DNA from: Caenorhabditis elegans
Taxonomy: Eukaryota; Nematoda; Chromadorea; Rhabditida; Rhabditidae
Direction of reading: 5' to 3'
Assembly: GCF_000002985.6 (NCBI RefSeq)
Contig: NC_003284.9
Span: 13,206,001 to 13,270,000 of the forward strand
Length of the DNA: 64,000 bases
Every line of letters starts with the position of its first letter. The first letter of the stretch is position 1. The position numbers were made by a program, and so were the translations under genes. Under the pieces are notes generated by a model, which searched no databases, was not told the origin of the DNA, and worked only from the letters and a program-made list of their open reading frames with translations. This document shows, piece after piece, positions 1 to 11,136 of the stretch.

Positions 1-1332
1 CAGTTCTCGGTTTTTGGGCAATTTTTGGAGTCCCTTAAAATGTGAAATATAAAAAAGAGGCGTGAGATGTGAAGAAAAATGAAAAATGCGCGAAAAGTGT
101 ATGACAAGTGTGGCACGTCACTTTTGAGAAAGAAAAAATGTTGAACAATTTTATTGTTTTGTCTTTTTTCTATGCTGATGCGCCTCCTTCGTCTACTTTT
201 CCTTTTTTCTTATCCCTCAAAGACCTCCTTTTCTCCCTACTTTCGAAGTCCAACTCACAACGACACGCTATTGGAATGATCTTCATTCCCAGAGGAGATA
301 TGCAACCTACATTGCATTTCTATAGAGCTAACCAGGGTGCCCCCAATGGCATGATGAATTGTTTTTCAAGGACCCCACCGGAGACAAGCCTATTGAGCAA
401 CTCGGAAAGTTTCGGGCAAAGCAGAGATTTATTGAGTTTTGCAAAATTTTAAAGCTGTACATATAGATGAACTTTGTTGGCGTTTTTCACTTGAACTTTT
501 TGCACGAACGTGTGTTTTTTGAGTCCAACTAAATTTTGTGTATTGGACGCTTCCCACTTATAAGGAAAAACAGTTAAAATTTAAAATAGTTTTAATTAGG
601 GCATACTGTTCTTACCTGTCCTAGATCAAAGGTTACGAATCAAAAGTTGTATCTGTGAAAAATTATATAACGGTACTGTTTATCTATAAATATTGGGGTA
701 TTTCTAGGTACTTCTGACAAATTTGTGAATGTATACTTACATAGATTTTTTTATTAGTTGATAGTATATACGTTTTTGAAGCAGAAAATTTAAATAGTAA
801 AAATGAACTATTAACATATGTGTGAAATGTTCTAAAATACTTTTCTTCTTAAATATACATTTTCCCTTTGCAGCTTTATGAAAATTCCTGAAACTAAAAT
901 ATACTTGAAATGTGAAAACTGACACCTTGCTTCAACCCCTCCCCCCCCCCCCCCCATCTCTTCTCTTTTTTTGCTCGTCCGAAGTGCTAGAAAAGTTGTA
1001 AAAGGTACAATTGAATGCTCCATCCGTACGCATTTTTTTGTTATCTTGTTGCTCTGTTTTCTAATCTTTCACCGACAGGAAGCAAAAGAAGAGCAGAGCT
1101 CTCCGCGTCAGAAGTCGGATCTGATGGGAGCTGAAGCTTGAGCTCCCATTCAGTTCCGTTGTGAGCAAAAAGAGGAAAAAAGAAAAATTGAGAGAAAGAG
1201 AAACGAAAGAAATCTCAATGAAAGAGCGGGTGGGGGGTCCCACTAATATTTTGATAGGCACTCGTCAAAACGTCCGTTTTTCTTTTGTTTTAAAAAAAGG
1301 TTTTTAGGGCTTAACATTAAAGTTTGTAGCAT
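1..1332. other. Non-coding stretch, no supported gene
   Basis: AT-rich DNA with many short T- and A-tracts. The open frames here are low-complexity and lack a convincing start, codon pattern or splice context. The one notable element is the 15-nt C tract at 941-955, listed separately. The segment may hold distal regulatory DNA of a neighbouring gene, but I see no specific site. Confidence 0.5.
941..955. repeat. Poly-C tract (C15; G15 on the minus strand)
   Basis: An uninterrupted run of 15 C, preceded by CCCCT. Long G/C mononucleotide tracts are known C. elegans sites that form G-quadruplexes and are deleted in dog-1 (FANCJ-like helicase) mutants. That functional link is established for the class, not shown here. 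Confidence 0.9.
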
Positions 1333-2052
1333 ATGGACATTTGTAGCGTGGTCAAGTTGATTGTTGTAATTGTTGCCGGATTGTTTTGTGATTACGTATC
1401 ACAAGTTGCCCAGGTTGGTAAAAGACAGATTATATGTATTTTAAACTCAACTTCAGTCATTTCGAAATATTCTAGGGGATTTCTATATATTAAAAATTGT
1501 TTGAAAATATTTTGGGCTGCTTTTTTTCAATTAAAAACTGACAGAGCTGCGGTTTACCGGTATGCACCATTCTGAAAAACTGTGATAATATTGATATTTC
1601 CATATATAAGTCTATATAATAGGCGAGATATTAACAAAAGTTCAAAGGCAAATTTGAAGCATCTGTTTTTTTCAATTTAGTTTTTGATTTTTCTATTGCA
1701 AGCTCAATGAAAATTAAGCTACGCATTTCCAAAAACCTTTTCCTCAGTATGAACAAAATTGTTCATTTTTTACTTTTCTGATAACTCTAGTTAACAAAAA
1801 AAGAATACCACCATTAATTATAGCATTTGTACATGCAAGAAAGCTATCACTATTCCGTCGTACTTTATGTGCTCGTGCACAGAATGCGGCACGACTAGAA
1901 CAACGGGAGAAAAAAACGCGGGTCCCGCCACTAAAACACCTATCAAAACCGCTAAAGTCAGGCCAAGACCTCCCACTTCTTCTGCATTTTCTTCCCCGAT
2001 TTATTCCTCTACCACACGTACACCTCACCTAATTATGCATATTATTCGTTGA
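1333..2052 (+). CDS. Possible small secreted Cys/Thr/Pro-rich protein
   Basis: Unrecognised and tentative. The first exon (1333-1413) starts at ATG and encodes a signal-peptide-like stretch (MDICSVVKLIVVIVAGLFC, then DYVSQVAQ), followed by a possible donor GTTGGT. A second open stretch ending at a TGA at 2050-2052 encodes a Cys cluster (CTCKK, then CSCTEC) followed by a Thr/Pro/Ser-rich basic tail, which is typical of secreted worm proteins. The joint is the weak point. Phase 0 needs an acceptor at about 1803 (AAAAAAG|AATACC), which is a poor consensus. The better ATTATAG acceptor ending at 1823 would shift the frame. With the weak acceptor the product would be about 109 residues. The opposite strand is also open across 1744-2028, so coding is not certain. 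Confidence 0.3.
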
Positions 2053-5000
2053 CTTGTATCCTATTTTCTGAATGCTTATTATGAGAGGGAGTATTTTTCA
2101 AGAGTAAAGGTATGAGTATAAATTTTTAAAGATACTTCAGAACGCTGAAATTTTTTTGTGACCTTTTGAAAGGGCTTCTGAGAATATAAAACTAGAAAAG
2201 ATTAAGCATGCTTTCTACTTCCATTTCTGCTTGTCTTCCTAACATTAATTGAAAATTCATCGAAATTGAATAGAATATCAGTAGAGCCCCTTCCCTCGTT
2301 TCTTTTTTTTCTAATCTCTCCTTTTCCACTATTCTATTTTTTGAGACATAAAACATGTCATTTTGAAAGAAGTTGATATTGTCCTATACTTATTGTTATT
2401 CACTTTCATTTTTTCTAATTAAATTGGTTATATTGTTTGTTCTTGTTTTCGCGTGGCGCATGGTCATTAAAAGTTGGTGCAGCCTTTTTTTAACAGGCGA
2501 ATAATACAGCAAATTTAAGCATATTTTTATCGCTTACATTTTTTTTCGGGATGTGCATATATATTACCTCAAAAAAAATCATATAAGATTACTCCATCTT
2601 AAACTTGAAAATGCCAATGTTTCTGTAGCTTAGACCGATCTAAAGTGTTCCTACATCTTTTTCATGCAATTTTATATTTGTGTAACAAAAAGCAAGCTCA
2701 GTGTGTACAAATTTAGCTGATAGTGTGTAGTGCACCTTTGTGAAGCTTTTTGGTAAGTTTGCAGCCGATATTGAGAATTGCAACCTTACCGTCTATTGCC
2801 AAAATATTAGTTGACTGTCAATTTTAATAAATATACCGTAAAATACTTGAAAATAATTCAGAATCCTATTTGTGTATTTCAGCCGCTCGACATTTCATTT
2901 CAGAGTTTCCAAATTTTACTCTTAACTTTTCAGTATTTGATAAAGATTAGAACAACACGTTTGGAATTAACGAACAACCTGGAATTTTTTTCATTTTTTT
3001 TTCGAGTCCTTCTACAACATCGATTTTGGCTCTTGAAGTCGTCCTTCTCGTCGACGCCGCCGCCGCCGTGGCGTGGCCCGTCTCCTTTTTTCTTCTCCAA
3101 CGGCAATGGAAAACGGGGGAGAAAACTCCACAGCTCAGTGAGAAAACTGGAAAAAAGCGTAAGAAATTGAGAGAGGAAGGGAGAGAGAGTATGCAAAATT
3201 CCGCAACACGACACTTTAGAATCTTCCACGTCCAACCAGGTCCATTGGTCCCCTCCTCCTTTCAATCTATACCAAAAAAAAACTTTTGTGTATGTATGTA
3301 TGTGTATATGCTCCTTTATTCACTCTTCACAACTTGTTTCTTCCCCTTTTTTATTTCTTTTTTGTGCATGTGCGTGTGCTGCTTTAATATAATGTGTAAC
3401 TTCCTTGGCCCCATTGTCAGAAGTCCTTTCCCATTTCCGGTTTGTCAAAAAAAAATTTCACTCAATTTTTGTTCTCATACTACAGTACTTTGTGCCGCTA
3501 CCCGAAAATGTTTAGAAGACCGAGAGCAACTCTCCTACTTATTACTGCGGCGAAGCACACATATACTCGTTTTCTGAGGAGAAAAATCGTTTATACATAA
3601 TAGGTTCGCTTCTATTTTTCTTCTGATTAGTTAGTCTCGAGAGAGCAACGGGCGGCAAAACAACGAATAGGAATTGTTTTGAGGTGGTGGTCGAGGTTCA
3701 GACTTGAGCACTCTTTCCTTTCTTATTTTCCGCTAGGTTTTACTTTTTCCGCTCATGCGACGAGACTACTACAAATTGAAATTGAGAGCTGGAAGATGGG
3801 AACAATTTTCATGGTTCGGTCTTAAAAATCTGGTTTTCTGACTTGTTTCAAGAAAATACCTTTCTACGAAGAAAAGTAAATCAGGATATAATTTTCAGTT
3901 TTTCAATTAGTGATAGTTTGAAACTTGCAAGGGAATCGATTGCTTAGAGAGACAGTCAATTTGAAAACTTCCAAAAAATATTTGAAATGTTAAAATCAAT
4001 GCTCAAAAGTAAGATTCGAGCTTCACATAAAGCAAGATGCTTATGATTTTTTTTTAATTTTATAACTTTCGTACTATTTTAGTATTCAAAGTTAATAATT
4101 AAACAGATCAGGTTCCCCTTTAATGTTTGTTCACTAGATTTTCCGGTGTGATCTATCATTTGAGTCTTTTTTTTTATTCCGTAATGACTTCTCACATTGT
4201 TCCAACTCTGCTAGGTTGAACAAATTCGTTTTACAAGCACGGAGTACGTGTAGGTGCTTATTTAAAAAGTTTATGTAAGTACGTTGACCGTACCTTATCA
4301 CGCAATATTTTGTTTATTTATCTGAAATTTTCTGTGCAAATATAGCTAATGAAACGGAAAAAATTGAAGGATCAGAATAAGAAATAAGATGGGGAAGAAA
4401 AAAAATGCATATTCATTCTTATCTTTTTCACATTTCAATGCACACCACTAATTATGCAGCCGTTGTTTTCTTCTGCCAATGTCTTCATCTTTATCCGTTT
4501 TTTGTCATTCTTCATTTCTCTCCATCAGCTTTTGTGCAAATGCAGTGCATCACGTCATTCAGGGACAGAGCCACAGGAGACAGAAGAAAGGAAAAAGAAA
4601 AGGGGACAAAAAGGGACCCTCTTCTCTTCACTGGATGCGAAATTCAGAAGGAAAATGAGAGAAAAGGAAGGAAAAATAGTGTGCCAATGTGATGCTTCTT
4701 CTTTTTTTTTCTTTTTTCTTACTCCGTGTGGTTTTCGGGTATATATGTGGGGCTGTCTATGTCTTCATTTTCCCACTGCTCTCTGTCCACTCGCTCCACG
4801 TCCCCGGCTCCCTCTCTCGTTTTCTTCAATTGGCCATCAAAATTCGTGGAAGACGAAAGAAAAGAAAGAAAAGCGAGAGGAGGAATAAGAAAACGTGGAG
4901 TAAGCCAGGAGACCTCCTTCTCTCTTTATCTGTCTCTCTAGTATGCATTTTCTCGAGCAGGCTAGTAAATTTTTTTACTATTAGAAGGTGCCTCACATAG

Positions 5001-6389
5001 ATATTTCCCATTGTACTGAGTTATGGTTTTAATTGTTTCCAATGTTCTTGTGAAAGTAGTTTGGTTGAAATACGGAATTGAATTATCAAGATATTTAACG
5101 AGAATTGAACTGTTTTTTTTTTCGGCCATTTTCAGTAGATTTCATTGGATTTTCTTAGAATTTTTGTACCTTTTCATCTGAACACAGCTTTTTTCAAAAA
5201 TATATAATCGCGAAACGCGCTAGTTGGTTTTTGGATTGACTGACATCATCCCACTAGCGACAGGACAATTTTTAACCTAGAAACACTGATGGCACTTTTC
5301 GTAAGTTTTGTAAAACCTTGAGATTTCGGCAACAAAGCCGCCAATTCCCGTCTCCTGATTTGAAATTCATGCACTCTTCTTTGGTCCTGGCAGAGTTCAA
5401 CTCTAGTGTGAACTACAAGTTGAGTCCACCTGAACTTTTGCTCTTGCTCCATTCCTTTTTCGTTTTAAAATGTAGGTTCATACAATAGCTTCTTAATTAG
5501 AATTCAGGATGTCAGTAATAGATTCCTGTGAAAGACTCTGTCAAGATAATTTTTAGATTCTGAAAGAACATTCGGAATATAGATAAATTTGTATTACGCA
5601 TGTAGAAAATGTATACTTTAATTGCTATTAACTAGGGATTCTCTGATTTGCTGCATAAATATTCTTTTGGAGCTTTTATGTTAACTTTTTTCATATTTTA
5701 AACATTAAAAATGATATTTTCTTCAAATTATCGTCTTTTCATTAAAAAATTTGTTTAAGATGACCACAAATCAGAACAATAGGCCACGATATATGGGTAG
5801 GTTTGAATCGAACATTAAATTTGATAAAAAATACGATAGGTTTTACTGAATTTTTTTTTGACAGTTTCACAAATATAAAGTTTTAGTTTCAAAAAATGGG
5901 AAAAAAAATCATAAGAATCCCGAACTTTGCCTTAGTTGTTTTGTTTTCGTTTGCTTTGCATTTTCTTGTAAAAATCAAAAATTCTCACGGTAGCCTTTCA
6001 ATTATTAAAAATATTTAAAAGTCGCATTCAATTTTTCAAAATTTGAAAAAAAAATCCTCCAACAGCAAAACGCCATTCCCCTTTTTCTCCTTCAAGTTTC
6101 TCCCTTCCTTCGCCATTCCTTGTTCCCGACGCTTTTTCTTTTTTTTTCCAATGCATAATTAGAACGACCTGGCTGCCATCAACAGACGTTGTCGTCCGTC
6201 GTTCACTTCTATTTTCCACCACCTCCGGCTCCCCAGCTCCTGTTTTCCACATTTTTCGCACCCTTCCAATGTCCGAACAAGACATGTTTTCAAACAAAAA
6301 TTACTAGAACATCATCCATTCTCCATTTCTGCCCGTATTTTTCATCTCTTGTTTTCCCGTCATATCCTTACATCAAATTTTTTTTTCAG
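2053..6389. other. Long non-coding region upstream of unc-9
   Basis: About 4.3 kb with alternating purine and pyrimidine blocks, mainly around 3000-3580, 4400-4960 and 6040-6380. There is a GC-rich patch near 3045-3080 and a TATG/TGTA microsatellite near 3290-3310. Frames that open here are products of the biased composition. The region ends in a strong acceptor (T-tract then CAG at 6387-6389), so at least one upstream 5' untranslated exon or a trans-splice site probably lies at or before this point. It is the natural place for the unc-9 promoter, but I cannot name a binding site. Confidence 0.5.
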
Positions 6390-6431
6390 ATCGGAAAAGG
6401 CGCTACGGGCGCCGTCACGACATGACTTAGG
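6390..6431 (+). promoter_or_regulatory. unc-9 5' leader with GC hairpin and two-codon uORF
   Basis: The 42-nt leader between the splice acceptor and the start codon contains a GC-rich hairpin (GGCGC-TACGG-GCGCC, 6399-6413). It also contains an upstream ATG at 6422 followed by ACT and TAG. The mini-ORF ends at 6430, one base before the unc-9 ATG at 6432. The sequence elements are visible; a role in translation control is inferred. Confidence 0.6.
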
Positions 6432-9400
6432 ATGAGTATGCTATTGTATTATTTCGCGAGTGCTGTGAAGTCAATACAGTTTCACGTCGATGATGACATT
6501 ATTGACAAGCTTAACTACTATTACACCACAGCCATTATCACAGGTATTCTTTTCTTAAATAAAATGTATCAAACTTTTTGATGAAACATAGCATACTGGT
6601 TTACAAAAAAACACATGAAAGAGAACCGAAAAGGTTTAAAATGAAAATAAATCTTCATGAATTAGTACCCATTAACCAAGGACCAAGGACTTGCTCTCCC
6701 TTTCATTTTGTTACATTTTTGATCAAAGATGTTTCCAATCAAGCATGTGTTTCTGAACCGTTGGGAAGTATTGAAATAGAAAAAGTTTGAAATAAATGTT
6801 TTGAAGGAGCTTGAAATCAAAAAATCATTTGATAAAATAGACATTGAAAAAGAAATTCAACATTAATTATGGCAATTTTGAAGCCATAAAAAAACACGTC
6901 TCTAGTTCATATTATCTATCTCCCGTTCTCCCATATAAATGAATTTTTCTCCAATAATTTCTTAATTTTCAGTGTTCGCGATTCTCGTCTCTGCTAAACA
7001 GTATGTCGGTAAGACCAAACATTTTCTATCATATTCTCACTGTCAACAAACCTTTTCTAGGTTTTCCAATCCAATGTTGGGTACCTGCGACGTTCACCGA
7101 GCCCATGGAGCAGTACACGGAAAACTATTGTTGGGTTCAAAACACCTACTTTCTCCCTTTACACGACTACATTCCACATAACTATGCAGAACGTGAAAAT
7201 CGACAAATCGGGTTAGGCTCTGTTAATCTAAGAGTCTCATTAAAAAACGAACAATTTTTCAGGTATTATCAATGGGTTCCGTTTGTGTTAGCTCTTGAAG
7301 CTCTTCTTTTCTATGTGCCGACTATTGTATGGAGACTGCTCAGCTGGCAATCAGGTAGGTACTTCGATTGCAAAATAGAGTCTCCAATTTTACCAGTTAC
7401 TTTTTGTATTGTAAGTATTAAAATAATAAAACGTGTAGTGGATGCATTTTGCAATTTGAACGAATTTGCATTACCTAAAAATATATCCAGGAAGACACAT
7501 AAATATGTGACGTGAGGTCCGAAGCATCAGCCTACTACCAAATAGCAAAAAACAAAATTGTTGTTTTCAAGAAAAAAACGAAGAAAAAGCGTCAAGAACG
7601 GCGTGAAGAAGAAGAACAACAAAAATATCGCGGAATGAATGCGCGGGCCTTCGTCGATACTTTTCGCCTCAAGCGCTTCGAAGCTTTCCTCTCCTTCTCT
7701 CACCTCGAGGGAGTATACATAAATTTTCTTTTTTTTTGAAAGCTTCTTGCTTGTTGTTGTTTAGGACTAAAAATTTTTTAGGGAGCAAAAAAAAATAAAA
7801 TTCAGGAATTCTAATATATAAGCTAAATAGGCAAATTTCAGGAATTCATGTGCAGTCTCTGGTTCAAATGGCTTGTGACTCCAGATTGTTGGATTTGGAA
7901 TCGAGGAACAGAGCGTTGCAAACCATCGCAACAAATGTAGAAGAAGCGCTACACGTGAAACATCAAGTGGTATGAAAACTGTAAAACACAAGAGTACCCA
8001 ATACGCACAAAACATTCTAGCGTCTTTGAGTCGCCCTGCTGTGTACCTTCAAGCATAATCACAGCCAATAATATTAATAATAATAAGAATATATGTAAAC
8101 GTTTTTTACTTTTCTGATTTGCATTACTAACAGTTCAATTTTAACCAATTCAAGCTACATTCCGCAAAACATTCCGCAAAAAAAAAAATAGAGTTACCAG
8201 TTATCAATGATCGGGGTACACCTATTCTAGAGATAATCTGATTCAAAGCATTGAAGCTCCGTAAACCTAAGTTTTGAGATCTGAATTTTTGATGCTCCAC
8301 ACCCCTCTCGGAGAACTCCTTCAAAACTGAAAAAAAAACAACGATTTCTGAAAATTTTTGTTTATCATCAGATTTTTTCGGTTTTTCTTCTAATCTTATT
8401 ATTTTTAATTTTACAGATGTCCGGAAATCGTCTGAAACTGCTCAACTTGATTATTTGCACACGATCTTCCGGTGCTGCTGTCACGTTCCTCTATATCTCT
8501 GTCAAAATTCTGTACACCGTGAACATCGTCGGCCAAATCTTTCTACTGAACACGTTTCTCGGTAACCGTAGCAAATGGTACGGACTGCAAGTTCTCAACG
8601 ACTTGATGAACGGACGAGAATGGGAGGAGTCTGGTCATTTTCCACGTGTAACGTTATGTGACTTTGAAGTAAAAGTACTGGGAAACGTGCACCGACATAC
8701 AGTACAATGTGTACTTATGATTAACATGTTCAACGAGAAGATCTTTCTGTTCTTGTGGTTCTGGTACTTCCTTCTTGCCGGTGCTACTTTGTGCTCGCTT
8801 TTCTACTGGATCTACATTTCAGTGGTGCCAAGCAGGTATGTTGATCATGTTAAAAACATTTTAAACATGACGAAAAACAAATGTGCACCCATTTGTCTCA
8901 ATTAGCTTTTCAAAAAGTGAACGAAAGACTCATTCACGTAATGTTTTCACTGCAGGCAGCTCAACTTTGTTGGAAAGTATCTGACTGGAATCGAGGGATA
9001 TAAAATGGTGGATTCGCAATCACTACGACGTTTTGTATTTCACTTTTTAAGACAGGTAATTTAACCTTTGGAAAAACCGAAACAAAAAATGAAGTGCGGC
9101 GAAAAACAAAAGAACTTCATGTTCAAAAATTTTAAATATTGGAAAAAGCTCATGGAATTTAGAGTAAGATAGAACAAATGAAATTTTAGAGATTTCTAAG
9201 CAGATTTTTTAATATGACAGACTTCGCATATTAGATATGCACCCTTCTTCACGAATTGACAGCTTTCATTGATTTTTTGAAAAAAATTTCAATGACTGTG
9301 AAACTACAGAAATATAGAAAAGAAACATACCGTATTTCTTCTATCGCGAAGTCATACAATAGGTTTTAAATGAAATACGACTGGGCAAAATTAATGAAAG

Positions 9401-9827
9401 CTGCAGTGCTAACTTTTGAGCTAGTTGTTGTTTTACTCTTAAAAAAACAAAACTGCAATTAAAATTTCCAAGAGAAATTTTAACTGCAATCCTGTTAAAG
9501 ACGTATTTAAAACCACCGTGAGTTAGTAAAACAAATAATATACAGTAGTTAGAACTTTCCCGGTTCATAAGTTTTTGATATAACTATCAATAATGTCAAC
9601 CAAATTATACGTATCTTGAACACCAATTAATTTTATTAGATTTGCACTATTGTGAAAAAAAAAGAAATAACTTTTACACTGACCGAAATTAAACCCCATT
9701 TCAGGATGGTGTTTTCCTACTTCGTATGGTTGCAACTCACGCCGGAGAACTACCCTGTTACGAGCTTGCGAAAACGTTATGGAACAACTACTGTGACAAT
9801 AAAGAAGGAAAAATGCACGACGTGTGA
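6432..9827 (+). CDS. unc-9: UNC-9 innexin gap-junction subunit
   Basis: Innexin that forms gap junctions and hemichannels in neurons and body-wall muscle. In C. elegans it is needed for coordinated locomotion. Eight exons: 6432-6543, 6973-7008, 7061-7211, 7263-7354, 7842-7969, 8417-8835, 8956-9055 and 9705-9827, giving 386 residues, the usual innexin length. The N-terminal cytoplasmic stretch and first membrane segment are followed by extracellular loop 1 with paired Cys (QCWVP, ENYCWV). The innexin signature YYQWVPF opens TM2, loop 2 carries its Cys pair (TLCDFEV, HTVQCV), and TM4 contains the [11 protein letters not shown] stretch. I chose the ATG at 6432 because it follows the spliced leader; an in-frame Met lies two codons later. 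I recognise the protein sequence as UNC-9, and its asp-4 neighbour fits the known map. Confidence 0.96.
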
Positions 9828-11136
9828 CACACCCCAACTTCGTAGCTTTTTCAATTTCTTCTAACACCAGTTCTCAAATTTTGATCATGAAATCTCACTT
9901 TCGAAAATCATAGAATTGTCGTCAATGGGTGTAGTCGTCTTTAGCTGATATTCTCAATTTTCTGTTGCTAGAAAATATCGAATCATCAACTGCATTTAAA
10001 CATCCAGATCAATGGAAACTATTCACTTATCTTTTCCTCCTCATCATAATTCTCTTGAAAACCAAAACTAAACAATTTTGGAGGGTTTTAGAAGAGTGCC
10101 AAAACTTTTAAACTTTTGTATTGAATCAATTTTTAAATTTCTCAATTGAATACTTCAAAAAGTTGCTCAAAACTTTATCGATCCATTGTCATTTTCACCT
10201 CGAGCTTTTTGTCAATTTCACATTTAATTCAATTGTTTTCTAATTTTTTTTTTGTAAATTCTATTTACCAATTTCCAAATTTTCTATTATCAATTTATCA
10301 AAACTTTAATGACGCGGTTGTCTTTATGAATGTTCATAACTTTCAAATTATTATACCTAAATTTCCTCTAAAATTAACTCCCAAAAGTCTTTTGTAATTT
10401 TTTTCTCCAATTTTATTCCCTTTCCCCCCATCCTCCCACTTCTCCTTCCTTCTGTGGTTTCTTTCAAATGGCATCATGTCTTTTCAAATTACCTGGATTC
10501 ACGTTTGTAATATAGATAATTTTTGTCCTTCCCCCCAAACTCACTTGATACAAAAATTAACTTTCTCGCCCTGTAATTCATATTTCTTCCAGTTTGTCTT
10601 CATCATCCACCTGCCAATGTTCAGTTTTCACCAAAGTTTTGAAAACGGAACCCACAAACTTTGCCATATTTTATTGTGGATTTGGATTATTTAATATTAT
10701 TTGAAAATGAATAAAATAACAATTTTTCATTCTACTTCTCAGTAATTTTATAGTAGAGGAAAATAGCATACTTGCTTTGCAAATAAAAACAATTAAATAG
10801 AAAAGAAAAATGGCAAAATATATTTTTTTGAAAAACTATATAAAAACCGTCACAAAATTTACAGACATTTTGAAGGTTGTAAATTAATTAAGTTTTTGAA
10901 GAATGTTTAAATCTATTAGAATTCTTTACTTTTTTCACTGTCATTTTCGAAACAAACCTCACTTGCTCTGCAAAGACTAGAAGATCCAAAAACCAGGCTA
11001 TTCAAAAAAACATCACAAGATGTCACAATAGAGCTATTGGAATATTCGATCCCAGTTTCCGGGGAAACAGTTTGCAAACACCAACCATCCTACGCAACTC
11101 ATTTCTTCTTGTTTTGTGCTCGGTGTGTGGTCGAAT
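9828..11136. other. Intergenic, unc-9 3' side
   Basis: T-rich and C-rich DNA without a credible coding exon. The nearest AATAAA-like signal on the plus strand is near 10708, which would imply a long unc-9 3' untranslated region if used. Nothing else is recognisable. Confidence 0.45.

Noticed and set aside
108-452. Open frame of 114 codons
   Set aside because: Low-complexity Phe/Leu/Ser-rich translation of a pyrimidine tract; no acceptor or donor that fits, no family features.
3026-3577. 183-codon plus-strand frame
   Set aside because: Composition follows a GC-rich then T-rich block; peptide is Phe/Cys/Val low-complexity and both strands are open.
4405-5000. Several overlapping plus-strand frames
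   Set aside because: Purine/pyrimidine tracts open three frames at once; none has a consistent codon pattern.
5246-5452. Minus-strand 68-codon frame
   Set aside because: Peptide looks less repetitive than its neighbours, but no splice context, no homology I recognise, and isolated; kept out for lack of support.
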